This document shows, in pieces, positions 1 to 10,808 of a DNA stretch of 64,000 nt (positions within the stretch are counted from its first letter, which is position 1; every line of letters begins with the position of its first letter). This stretch comes from Theobroma cacao (lineage: Eukaryota > Streptophyta > Magnoliopsida > Malvales > Malvaceae). The translations under genes were made by a program, and so were the position numbers. The notes below the pieces were generated by a model that was not told the DNA's origin, did no database searches, and was given only the letters and a program-made list of their open reading frames with translations. The stretch covers positions 4,111,136 through 4,175,135 of the forward strand of contig NC_030859.1 of the NCBI RefSeq assembly GCF_000208745.1, in the 5' to 3' direction.

Positions 1-9
1 GGCGCTTAC

Positions 10-126
10 TCTACGCTCGGCGTTGGAGATTAGGAGGTCATGTAGAGCAGAGGATCTGGAGAGGAAGAATAGCAGAGAGAAGAGTGTGAGAGCTAGGGCT
101 TCTCTAGCTCTGATCGGACCCTCCAT
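10..126 (-). CDS. First exon of a secreted/ER protein, probable ribophorin I (OST1) subunit, truncated by window edge
   Basis: On the minus strand an ATG at 126-124 opens 39 codons. They end at AGA followed by a clean GTAAG donor (9-5), so this is exon 1 and the rest lies left of the window. The peptide has a short N-terminal stretch with two arginines, a hydrophobic core around residues 10-22 (LALTLFSLLFFL), then SSALHDLLISNAERR. That is a classic signal peptide and cleavage region. From memory, plant ribophorin I (dolichyl-diphosphooligosaccharide-protein glycosyltransferase subunit 1) begins its mature part with a similar DL..NAERRIDL motif, so this is my best candidate. It would act in ER-lumenal N-glycosylation. 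The signal-peptide exon is well supported; the family name rests on about ten residues. The 112-codon plus-strand frame over the same DNA is an antisense shadow. Confidence 0.55.
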
Positions 127-243
127 TGCAGTTGACGAGAGAGTGAAAAGACTGGCTTTCTGCCAAGGTCGAGGACTAAGGAGAAACAGAAGGGAAGAGA
201 GCAAGAGAGAGAGAGAAGGTTGGTTGGGTCCGGTCAACTCTTT

Positions 244-286
244 TGGGCTTTCCAACTATTGGGCTAGCCTTTTTTTCTTTTGGGCT
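244..286 (-). promoter_or_regulatory. Three TGGGCT (site II type) elements upstream of the edge gene
   Basis: TGGGCT occurs at 244-249, 260-265 and 281-286, that is AGCCCA on the strand of the minus gene, 118-160 bp upstream of its ATG. Clusters of this hexamer are known as site II or TGGGCY elements in promoters of plant housekeeping, translation and mitochondrial genes. Their distance from the signal-peptide exon fits a proximal promoter. Confidence 0.5.
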
Positions 287-1016
287 TTCAAATTTTTTTT
301 ATCAATTTATAATAATATCTCTTTACAATTTCAGGATAATATTAAGAAATTCTATACATAAGATTATTATTTACTGAATAATTATAATCCGACATAATTA
401 ATAGATAATTTCTTAAGAAATGCCATTTGAATTTTGGATTACGTGGTCACTTAATTTTTTTTAATTTTATTTTCTATAAAGAAGAGTAATATTTACTTTT
501 GTAATTAAAAATAAAAAATTCTATTTAATATCATTATTGTAAACACTGAAAAGAAAAAAAATTATAGAGAGCTCAAGTGCTAAGTCTTTCTATAAATTAT
601 TGTGAATTAGTATTATATTATCTTATGTAATTATCTTGTCATTTAAATTGTAAACCTCACATCTCTCTATACGAGTTCTTTTTATTTTCATTTTTTTCCT
701 AGAAAAAAGACAAATAAAGAGAGCCTAAATTGTTAATTAAAGGCTTGACATTTTAAAAATCAAGAAAGAAAGTTATTTAATAGAAAAAAATAGAAAATAA
801 AAGAAAAAATAACCTTAAAGAAATTAATCCAATAAGTAACAGTTTGCAAATGGTCGATTTAGTGTTACAATTTCAAAAATCGAAAGAATTAAACTTGCTT
901 TACGAAAAAAATTGAATCCAATTGAATGAATATGTTTAATCAAATTGATCAAAAACTGAACTATTTCGATTGATCTCACTGTAACAAAAATTTTACAATA
1001 TTTTACTAGTTTTTAA

Positions 1017-1047
<31 letters not shown>

Positions 1048-1808
1048 AATTTTAACACGTTTAAGTAAATTCAAAAATAATTAACAATCCAAAATTATTA
1101 TGAAGTAAAGTAAAAAAAACCGTTACTATATACATATAAATATATATTGAATTTTAATTTGATATGTTCAATTAAGAATTTTTTCAACCCAAAATCGAAC
1201 TAAACACCTCAAAAACCTTCTAATCAAAAAAAAAAATCAAACTCATTTCGATTTATTAATTTTTTTGGATTCGAAATGATTTTGCTCATCCTACAAACAA
1301 AATCTAAGCAAACAACACTTAGCTTAGAAGTGTAACTTATTTGACTATATTAATTGNTTTTTGGATTCGAAATGATTTTGCTCATCCTACAAACAAAATC
1401 TAAGCAAACAACACTTAGCTTAGAAGTGTAACTTATTTGACTATATTAATTGCTCTCACTACCAAACGTTAAAAAAAAAAAAAAAAATTGACGTAAATAA
1501 TTTAATTAAATAGTAACACAAAAATAACAGCAAGGAACCGATTTTGCTCCCGGATTTTCCCCTTTAGACTCGGGACTTTCTCCATTTTCCCATGTTTCCA
1601 CTTTGCTTTTGTCACACATAAACCAAAAAAATAAAAGGAAAAGAAAAGAAAGGAAAACCCCAAGTTTCTTTTATTGATTATTTTGGTGAGTATCATTCCA
1701 CAAAGAGTTCATTGTTTGGTGTAACGTAGAATATGTTTCTTTGTCTTTCCTTGTGTGTCTTTTTGATGGTGACAAAGGAAACGTTTGGTTTTTAAAGTGA
1801 AGAAAAAC
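287..1808. other. Divergent intergenic region, AT-rich
   Basis: This lies between the minus-strand edge gene and the plus-strand NPH3 gene. It is AT-rich, with an AT dinucleotide run at 1021-1047, an exact 95-bp duplication around a single N (listed separately), and an A-run near 1470-1487. The part just before 1809 is the likely 5' leader of the NPH3 gene. I see no coding exon here. Confidence 0.6.
1262..1452 (+). repeat. Exact 95-bp direct duplication separated by a single N
   Basis: Bases 1262-1356 and 1358-1452 read identically, and the only base between them is N (1357). A perfect repeat joined by one N is what an assembler or gap filler leaves when two overlapping contig ends are abutted rather than merged. 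It is probably an assembly artefact, not a biological repeat. Confidence 0.85.
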
Positions 1809-4800
1809 ATGGCATGCATCATGAGGCTGGGATCTAAATCTGAAGCCTTTCACCTTGATGGCCAAACCTGGTTTGTTTTTCTTAATTTGTTTGTTTCCTT
1901 CTTGCTTTTGCTGTTTCTATGTTATGAAAAGATATGGGTGTTTTCATTTTGATAAAAGCATGTTAAAGTATGATGAATATAGAACATGGGTTATGATGAC
2001 CATTGTTTCTTGAGTTGCACGTAACTTTCTTTCAAACCCCAACACCTTCTTATGAGTTAGAAATGGAGTTTTGGCCTTTAGGCGTCGTCCCAATGAGAAA
2101 TTAAATATGGGATACGTGAGGGTAATTGTTGTTTCACTTTGGAAGTCAAAAGAGAGGAAGATAAGAGCGTTTGAAGGGAAGAAATTGGAATCAAAGAAGT
2201 TCTCTTTTAGCCTGGTTCTTTATACAAAATAACTGAATATAGAAAATAGTCATTTCTGAAGATAATTATGATTGTTGAAAAAATGTGTGTTAAGCTGAAT
2301 CCTCATTATTGGATGCTGGTCTACCTATGTGTTTGCTAAGTAACTTCTTCTATTCTCTGAATCCATCTTCCTGGCATTAATTTCATTATTGAATTGGCAG
2401 CTTATTTCTTCGATAGTTGGATCTCAAATTTGTCTTATGCGCATGTCATAACTATATGTTCTCTTTTCTTCTCTTCCAGGTTGTGTTCAACTGGTCTTTC
2501 AAGCGATGTCATTGTTGAAGTAGGGGAAATGTCCTTTCATCTTCACAAGGTGCTTTTAACTTTGTCATCCATTTGTCACATTTATATCTCCAGAGTGTAA
2601 ACATCATGCCTTGTAAGGAATCAGTATAAAGTAATTCAGCGTTATCTCAGAAGTCAGGACCTTTTAAAATGTACATATGATTGTTGGAGGTTTTATTTGG
2701 GGTATATACTTGGTAAAAGTTGGCTCTTTCTCATCACAGAAACAAGAACTGCGTTCCTTTTTTTTTTGGCTCTAATGTTAGGTGTTAGGAGAACTGATAT
2801 GCTCATTTTGGAAAAATGAGCTTTAATTGATTAAAAAATTGTAGCATTCATATATACAAGTTGCATAGTTTATCTTATTACTTCATCAAAATATTGAGAG
2901 TAAGTTCAGTTTATAGTTTCTTACTGATTACCGCGTAGGATACTTTCTGGTATGACTGGTAGATGAAACCAGTTTTGGGATGATTAGTAGATTCATATTG
3001 TTGTACAAGAATGCTTCCTATTTTGTTTCATTGAAGATATTGTCAATAGAATGCCTTATTCGCTCAGCTTTCCTAGTTGCTTCTTATTATTTCTTTTTGG
3101 CATTGTACCATAAAAGGAGAAACATTTGTGCTTACCTGCTTTTTAGAATTGTGGTAGACATCTTTTTTTTAATAGCAGAACTGTGGTAGACATTAATGTG
3201 TCTGTTTTAATAGTTCATATTAGAATGTCTTTTTCTTTTTAAATTTACTGATCAGATTGTATTTTCCCTTTCCCCATCTTGTCATGTTTATCAGTTTCCG
3301 TTGCTGTCCAGAAGCAGAGTAATAGAGAATCTTATTAAGGACTATTCTGGTGGGGATGAGAAAAAGTGTGTTCTGCAATTCCATGACCTGCCTGGTGGAG
3401 CCAAAACCTTTTTGCTTGTAGCCAAATTCTGCTATGGCATCAGATTCGAACTCACTGCATTAACTATTGTCAGCCTTAGGTGTGCAGCCGAGTATCTTCA
3501 AATGAGTGAAGATCATGGGGAAGGAAATCTCATAGCACAAACAGAAAATTTTCTGAATGAGATCTTCAGTAACTGGACAGACTCTATCAAAGCTCTTGAA
3601 ACCTGTGAAGAGGTTCTACCATATGCACAAGAGCTTCATATTGTTTCACGATGCATAAATTCCTTGGCAATGAAAGCTTGTGCTGATCTGAGTTTGTTCG
3701 GTTGGCCTATGTCAGGAAGTGGTACTGCTGCACAAAGTCCAGAGGACACTGTCTTATGGAATGGAATAAGTGCAGCAGTCAAACCACCACCAGTGAGTGA
3801 AGATTGGTGGTACGAGGATGTGTCCGTCCTTAGATTATCTCTGTATAAAAGGTTGATTCTAGCTGTTGAATCAAGTGGCATAAAGCCAGAGAGGATTGCA
3901 GGTTCCCTTGTCCACTATGCGAAGAAGCATCTTCCTTTGTTGGGTAGGCAGTCGAGCTTCCAGAATTGGGACCATGCTGCCTCTGGATCAACTGTGTCTG
4001 CCCTATGCGATGCAGATCAAAGGAATCTCCTTGAAGAAATAGTGGCATTAATACCTAATCAATCAGGTGCCACCCCAATAAATTTTTTGTTGAGACTTCT
4101 ACGAACATCCATGATTTTACATGCTAGTTCGTCATGTCAAGAGAAGTTAGAGAAACAGATTGGGGCTCAGTTGGATCAAGCAGCTTTGGAAGATCTTCTG
4201 ATACCGAATATGGGGTACTCAGTGGAGACCCTTTATGACATTGACTGTGTTCAGCGGATTCTTGATCACTTTGTTCTGTTAGATCATGAGGCAGTTGACT
4301 CTGGTTCTAATTATATAGTTGATGAGGGGCAGCTTATGGGAGGTTCCCATCCAATGACCCCAATGACATTGGTAGCTAACCTGGTGGATGGATATCTGGC
4401 TGAGGTGGCACCTGATGTTAACCTGAAATTGCCAAAATTTCAGTCACTGGCAGCTGTTATTCCGGACTATGCCAGACCCTTGGATGATGGAATTTACCGG
4501 GCAATTGACATATACCTTAAGGTAAGATTCTTCACGTTACTTGGTTGATTCCCAAAATAGATCATTCATTTGGATCACCAGATTTGAAAACTATGATTAT
4601 GCATTCATACCAAGAATTTGTGTATGGCATGTCGACATCATTTCTGACAGTTTTGTTGCATTGCAAAGGTAAATGACTGCTTATTGTTCAACTTTAAATC
4701 TCAATTAACATTTGATATTGTTCTAGAGTATAATAGAGATATAGGTAAATTATGTGCACAAATTTTCCAAAGGATAACAGAAATTTGTCATTTCTTTTAT

Positions 4801-5866
4801 CTACCAGTGAAATTGAAATTTTTTTAAACTTATATAAAACATCCATGGATTGTTCAAACTGCTGTCAGTAAGATTTGCAGTTGGGGATCACATCGAGGAA
4901 TATAAGCTTTAGTGCCCCCAAATATGAATTTTCTTGGCATGTTTCTTCTGTTCTTTTATTTTTGAAAGTTTTGATTTTTGAAGAAGAAATGGAGGTGAAC
5001 ATGCTATCCATTGGCACTGAATATTTGTCTTCTGATCTCAAATGGTTTTGTTTATTTAACAGATATATGTTACTGTCAATTCCATGAACGAATCATCACC
5101 TACATAATAATCTTGATATTGCCATTACACTTTCCTCATCCTCAAGATTAAAAGAATGGAACAAAAGTTTTCAGTTGCCATTAAAATTAATTTTCTTTCT
5201 CATGTTTTTTCAAAAAGATGCTTCCAAGTGCATGTTAGGCTAGTCCTTCCACCCTCCTTGCTAAGTACTTAATACTGTGTTTCTCAACTTCAGGCACATC
5301 CCTGGCTGACAGACTCTGAGAGGGAACAAATATGCCGCCTCATGAACTGCCAGAAGCTCTCATTGGAAGCCAGCACTCATGCAACCCAGAATGAGAGGCT
5401 ACCTCTCCGAGTCATTGTCCAAGTTCTATTCTTTGAACAACTTCGGCTCCGCACATCAATTGCTGGTTGGTTCTTTGTCTCTGACAACCTTGGAAACTCA
5501 CAAAATCCAAGTGGGAATCTTGAGATTCCCAGAAATAATGCGTGTGCACATGTGGGAACTACTCAAGACCACTTTTTGGCGGTTGATGACATAATGGAGC
5601 GGGTTTCCGAGCTTGAGAAAGAGTGCTTGAGCATGAAAGAAGAACTTGAAAAGCTGGTTAAAACAAAGGGTGGTTGGAACATTTTCTTGAAAAAATTTAG
5701 TTTTAAATCGAAGTCTAAGTCCTGTGATCCAAAAACAGCAAAGTCTTCTGATTCAAAAAAATCAAAGCCCTATGATTCTAACACATCAGCAACAGCTTCA
5801 TTCACAAATGGAAGAGGAAATCACAACAAGGGTGAGTCCGGATTACAAGTTTTGAAAGAAAACTAA
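1809..5866 (+). CDS. NPH3/RPT2-like (NRL) BTB protein, At5g03250-like
   Basis: Four exons splice in frame with GT-AG borders: 1809-1870, 2480-2549, 3295-4521 and 5294-5866 (1932 nt, 643 aa). The protein starts [25 protein letters not shown] domain follows (about residues 29-130, with [21 protein letters not shown]), then a long NPH3 domain (about 200-480) including [47 protein letters not shown] and [19 protein letters not shown]. The C-terminus has a short coiled coil ([18 protein letters not shown]) and a Lys/Ser-rich tail. NRL proteins are plant-specific adaptors for CUL3 ubiquitin ligases and act in phototropin or auxin-transport signalling at the plasma membrane. From memory the closest Arabidopsis relative is At5g03250. 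The start is chosen because the first exon matches the usual short NRL exon 1 and exon 2 completes its TGG codon. No damage is visible. Confidence 0.92.
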
Positions 5867-6858
5867 CAACGGGCAAGCCTTCTGTTTAGTGTTGTGTTTC
5901 TTCATCTCTTTCCTTCTGGATGCTAGTTAGTCATTAGTCATTCGTTGGTTTGTAGTTGCCGTAATTATGTTTAGACATCTTTAGATCATGATAGGTTCTT
6001 CTCAGTGATTCTTAACAACTAAAGCTGTCATTGTCTTTTCTTCCGTACTGATATTTGGTACCTTATGGAGCTCCTATTTCTGAAGCTTATTTTCCCCCTA
6101 TTTGCCCCAATCAAAAGTTTTCTTCTCCTTTGTTCATTGCCTATGTTGAGTTGATGCTTAAATACCAGTATAGTTTAGAGGGTTGCAGAGATGAAATATT
6201 TGAGCTAAATGATTTGAACTCTCTATGAGATCTTAAGCACTGGCAATTTGTACAATTTAGAGAGGCCATAGGAGTTCTTGTCTTGATTTCTCTAAAAAAT
6301 GATTAGATTAAATTCTTTCAGGTAATAACATAGTTGCAGCCATTCTATTTCTATCCATGAACAAATGGCCCTGGTGCCACCATTCCTCATCTTCTTGAAT
6401 ATACAGTCATTACCAGATCCCTTAATCTACAATAACCTGTTTTTGACTTCTCAAGCTTTCAATTGTAGCAGTAACCTTTTCAACTGCAGATCGGTTCTAT
6501 AGATTTTGAAGCTAACATCAACTAATAAAAAGTTAATTACACATTTAATATCTGTAATAAAATGTCATTTCATACCTAAAGTTTAAACATTCACAATTAA
6601 ATACTCCAATTTCACAAGTGACAAAAAAAAAAAAAAGAATGCACCACATGTTATAATTCTTCTTGGTTGTTTGTGCAAATATCAAATTGAGTATTTCACT
6701 ACAATTCAAGTCCTAAATGTATCATTAAAAAAAAGTCCAAAATGTATAATTAGTTCATTACAAACCTACAACATTGTGCTACAACTGCCAAAGATGCAAC
6801 AGGGATAAAAACTTTGGTGGGAAAAAGAAGATTGGAAAAGATCAAGAAAAGAGAACAA
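5867..6858. other. 3' flank of the NPH3 gene and intergenic DNA
   Basis: This holds the probable 3' UTR of the NPH3 gene (to roughly 6.1-6.3 kb), then AT-rich DNA with an A-run near 6626-6638. I see no exon or RNA gene. Confidence 0.55.
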
Positions 6859-6943
6859 TCAAATGCATCCCTTGGCATACTTCAAAAAAGAAATCATGTC
6901 GCATTTGCAGTCGGGAACAGGATCCCCGCACTTATTGCAATAT
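6859..6943 (-). other. Coding-like terminal exon with Cys motif, unassigned
   Basis: On the minus strand, after a possible CAG acceptor (46-44 of 6900s), 27 codons run to a TGA at 6861-6859: YCNKCGDPVPDCKCDMISFL and then KYAKGCI. The CxxCG...CxC pattern looks like half of a zinc ribbon. It lies about 200 bp past the stop of mS23 on the same strand. The only donor near the mS23 stop leaves the wrong phase, so I cannot join it to mS23. It may be a 3' UTR exon of mS23 with a chance frame, or a relic of another gene. Confidence 0.3.
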
Positions 6944-7147
6944 CTGAATGTTTAGTATAAATACGAAGATAACAAAGTTCTAACATTTATCAGATGCAAG
7001 GGATTTAGTACTCGGTCCAATGCTTCCCATTTCTATATAATAACTGATTTAAGCAGAAAGCAAAAAAGTAGTAAGAAACTACGCTCGCCAACTAATTAAA
7101 GTTCTGGTTACTATCACTAAACACCATGTTACCAAAAACATGTCATC

Positions 7148-9420
7148 TCAAAAGCCATCCCCACCCATTCTATCCTGCATCTCAGCTCTCCTCTCCTCTT
7201 TCAGCTTCTCCACAATTTTCAAAGTCTCAGGATCAAAGAAACGATCGCGCACAAACTTTTTCTCCTCCGCTTGTATCTGCTTGATAATACTAGCATATGG
7301 GTTGGGTGGAGGTTTCTTTCCTTGAAGACGGGCAATTTGTTTCAACCGAGCATATGCCTTCTTCTTCTCCTTTTTCTCCGTCACATATTCCATCTAAATG
7401 TGATACCAATAGTTAAAGAACTGCGGATAAAACAGAAGAAAGCAATGTTTTCTAGGTTGAGATCCCCTCCATTTTTTTTTTTGACCAACACCATCAAATA
7501 CACCTATTATCAACATCCATGTTTATAGAATGCACCATGAATTATAAGTTCATGGCATATGAATGGTAATGATGAGCCTATTAGGTACTATAGGTCAAAA
7601 AGTAATGAAGGGGAGCCAGACCCCTTTTTCTCCACTTCTATTTGCTCAACAACCATCAAAGAATGGACTGGCAATTTAGAAACAGAAAAAACAAAGAGAG
7701 AACAAAAGAAGTCTTGAATCATGAGCTCAAGAATGTAAGAAACATACATCAGCTACAGCCATCGCTTCCTCCTCGCTGACTCCCTGCTCTTTCAACTCAA
7801 GCACCCGCAAACCGAATAGACGGGCTGGAGGTGGATCAAAACTGGATATTCTGCAAAGGAAACAAACATAAATTAATCCACTCATCACTAGTCTCTAACA
7901 TGAAACCAAAGCAAGAGATTATTCAATGAAAGTAAAAAAAAAAAAAGGAACAATTACAAGAAGCAAAAACATAGAGATTATGTTATTCTCAGAAATATCT
8001 GCTTGGATGTCAATCAACAGGATCCACTTCTACGAGACAGATAAAACAACCAAATTTCCTACATAAGGAATATTTACTCAGTAGATCCATATAAAGAAAC
8101 ACCAAGAAGTTCTCGTCTAATTGTATCATGCTCCCAAACAAACCCAAACTTACATAGTTTCTTCATTTGGTGATAAAAAAGCTCTCAAATTCCAGTCATT
8201 TTCAAATTTCAATATGCAAGCAAATAGTTTTATCTGAACACATTTGCAAACACAAAACCCTTCAAACCAAAATTTTAAGCATGGGTTTACCTGACTCAAC
8301 TCTTTGCATAAGATCATATTCCAACTATTTGATATTGGCATAGTATGCAGTTAGCATCTAAAAGACCAAACTCAAAATGCTTGCTTTTGTTTCTGATGTC
8401 GAAAGGTTTAAAATGAAATACCAAAATTTCATTATTAGCACAACGATAACGAAAACCAAATTCACTCTGAGAGTGCATATCTAATGGGCTTCATACCATA
8501 ACAAACACAAAAATGAATAATGAAAGAAACAGCATATATAGCAAAATAATACTTGATGGCATCTTCATGCTTTGACTCTGGATATTTCTCAAAGAATTTT
8601 TTTATGTACACATCTTCTGGGAGACTGATCCTCTTAACCTTTCCATCAGCACGAGGAAAGGTTGCAGGTGGCGCCCTGTATGACATGACCAAAAACACAA
8701 TTATATTAAGTATCATTTACAAATGAACGCAGCTAACATCTACGCGGACAAATGCTAAAGACAAGCCTAAACCAAAAGCATAGGCATCATAATCAAAACT
8801 ATAGAGCTTCACATACAAGCCATAACAAACAATTTCATCGACAAAATGAAGTCTCTTGATCATATTTCACATATTACAAATTACAAACTCGCCCCTTGAT
8901 TGACAAGAATAATTTCTCTTCAAACAAATAAGTCATCAGATAATTTTTTTTTCTTTTTCAGGCATTGCAGATTAGCAAGTGACAAAAACATTTAAAAAGA
9001 GAACCCGAAAATGAACAAGTAGAGTCACTATTCTAAAGCTACGAAGAGACCAAAAGTTTCTTGGTTCTGCTTTTCAAGGAAAACACAATGTAATCAATCA
9101 AAATTGTTACATTTTCTTCTTTAAAACAATCTGGGCCATTTTGATTACTCCATTTTCATTACCCAAATAAAAAGTTAATTTCTTTGAACACTTCAAAAGA
9201 AACCCAGTTGTTCGAATCCCAAAAGAAGGGTTTTAATTGCAAGAAAGTAATAAAAGAATACTAAGGTTAATCCCAATAAAAGGAAAGAAGGGAAAAAGGT
9301 GGAAAAGAGAGAGAAAGAGACAAACTGTTCCATGGCTTTGAGCCAAGCAGGCTCAGGTTTGGCTAAACCTTTGACGAGTTTCCTTGCTTTCGTTAACAAA
9401 TCTCCTTTCATGAACGACAT
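7148..9420 (-). CDS. Mitochondrial small ribosomal subunit protein mS23
   Basis: Four minus-strand exons join in frame: 9420-9326, 8675-8553, 7850-7748 and 7393-7148 (567 nt, 188 aa). Codons split at the first junction (CA|G) and second (AA|A) are restored correctly, which supports the model. The protein begins MSFMKGDLLTKARKLVKGLA. It continues through SLPEDVYIKKFFEKYPESK and FDPPPARLFGLRVLELKEQG, then a Lys-rich segment (TEKKEKKKAYARLKQIARLQ) and a C-terminal charged helix ending in MGGDGF. This matches the mS23 (Rsm25/MRPS23) family, a structural protein of the mitochondrial ribosome small subunit. The basic, hydroxylated N-terminus could serve as an import signal. The gene is head to head with COX16. 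A methionine just before the exon 2 acceptor (MSYRAPP) is intronic and not the start. Confidence 0.85.
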
Positions 9421-9660
9421 GTCTGCGTTCCCTTCGCTTGCTTTGCTCTTGTCGTTGATTTCTTCTCAGTTCACAAGTATGCAAGGAAAAGTTGCTCAAC
9501 AAAGCAGTTTCCCCAAGCGACGTCGTTTATTTGGGTTTTAGCTGCTTCGGCTTGGGCTTTTCTGAAACGTTTTTATTTATTTTTACATGGGCTGACACCT
9601 TGTAAAGGGGCTGGATCTGCAGGTGGCAGCCCATTCTTCTTCTTCTTCTTCCTCTCTCAA
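9421..9660. promoter_or_regulatory. Putative bidirectional promoter between mS23 and COX16 with site II elements
   Basis: The mS23 start codon (9420) and the probable COX16 leader (from about 9.65 kb, CT-rich) are separated by about 200-250 bp. Within it TGGGCT occurs at 9553-9558 and 9588-9593, and AGCCCA at 9628-9633. This site II (TGGGCY) motif is known from nuclear genes for mitochondrial and ribosomal proteins in plants. I see no convincing TATA box close to either start, as is common for such promoters. Transcription start sites are inferred. Confidence 0.55.
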
Positions 9661-10808
9661 TTGAAACTTTTCAAGCTTTGATTTTCCTTTTACCGTCTGT
9701 TGAAACCCAAATTTTTATCAATAAAATCCAAGCAGATTGCGAAAGCTCTTTCCAGCATTCCCATATCAAGAAGGTATTTAGACAAATTCCTATACTTTTT
9801 TTTTCTTGTAATTGTATAGATATTGCAACGTTCAAATTTTACCCTTTCCCCCCCCTTGAAAACGCAATATTTAGCAATCAATTCGGATTTTTCCCCCTTT
9901 TGAATGTGTTTATAAGTTGAGAAATGTGAAAAATAAGCAATACTCGCTAAACAAAACATTGAATTTATTTATTATATTTAAAGGGTATATTCAAAAGTTC
10001 TTTGTTCTATTTTTGTTCTTAAGGAAAATGAAATTTTTAGTATTCAATTTGGGTTTTTGATGTGTTGCTGAGATGAGAAACACGAAAATAAGAAATACCC
10101 ATATAGCGAAACATGTTAAGTATATACTTAGAATGTGAATAAGGGTAATTTGAAGTTAGTTGAATAAAAGAAATTGATTTTTACTGTTTGGTTGTTATTG
10201 GAAAAGAAGAAGGAAACGTTTGGTGTAGAAATATTGGAGAAATCTTGTGAATGATTTATAACTTAAAATTTGCTTTTCTAATAGGTAAATGAGGTTACAT
10301 TGGAAGCAATTCTTATGATTTCAAGACCAAAACTTGTAAGCAGATTATTTTTTTTTTGTTGAGAAAACAATGGGCTCAACTTAAGTCTTTATCCCAATCT
10401 GTTTCAGTTGGAGTTTGTTTCTATTTATAAGGTTATGGTGCTTGTTGTTTAATTTATATTGACATTAATGCATTTGAAGTGAAGTTGAAATCTGAAAAAG
10501 CTTGGCATATTGCGGTAGATGTCAATGTTAATGGGTGCAGGCAGGCAAGGAGTTAGATGGATTTTTTGTATGTTTTCCTTGAATAATCACTTATCTTTTC
10601 AAATTACAACAAGCAAAAAGGTTTTAGCTTTCTGGGGTTTATTTTATGGAAGTCACAATGAATATTGCATCTTTAATAAATTCCCATTTTTCTGGTTTAC
10701 ATTATTTTGAGTCCGTTTTGGCTATCTGAATTGAATTTGGCAAGTTAAAGTTGCATGACTTCTCTCAGAACTGATGCTTTGATACAGGTTGTTTCATGAT
10801 TTGCAAAA

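Noticed and set aside
23..361. A 112-codon plus-strand frame at the left edge
   Set aside because: It is low-complexity Arg/Glu-rich sequence antisense to the signal-peptide exon, without splice or start support.
7148..8716. A separate 84-codon gene starting MSYRAPPATF
   Set aside because: That ATG lies in the intron before the exon 2 acceptor of mS23; splicing from exon 1 gives the family's sequence.
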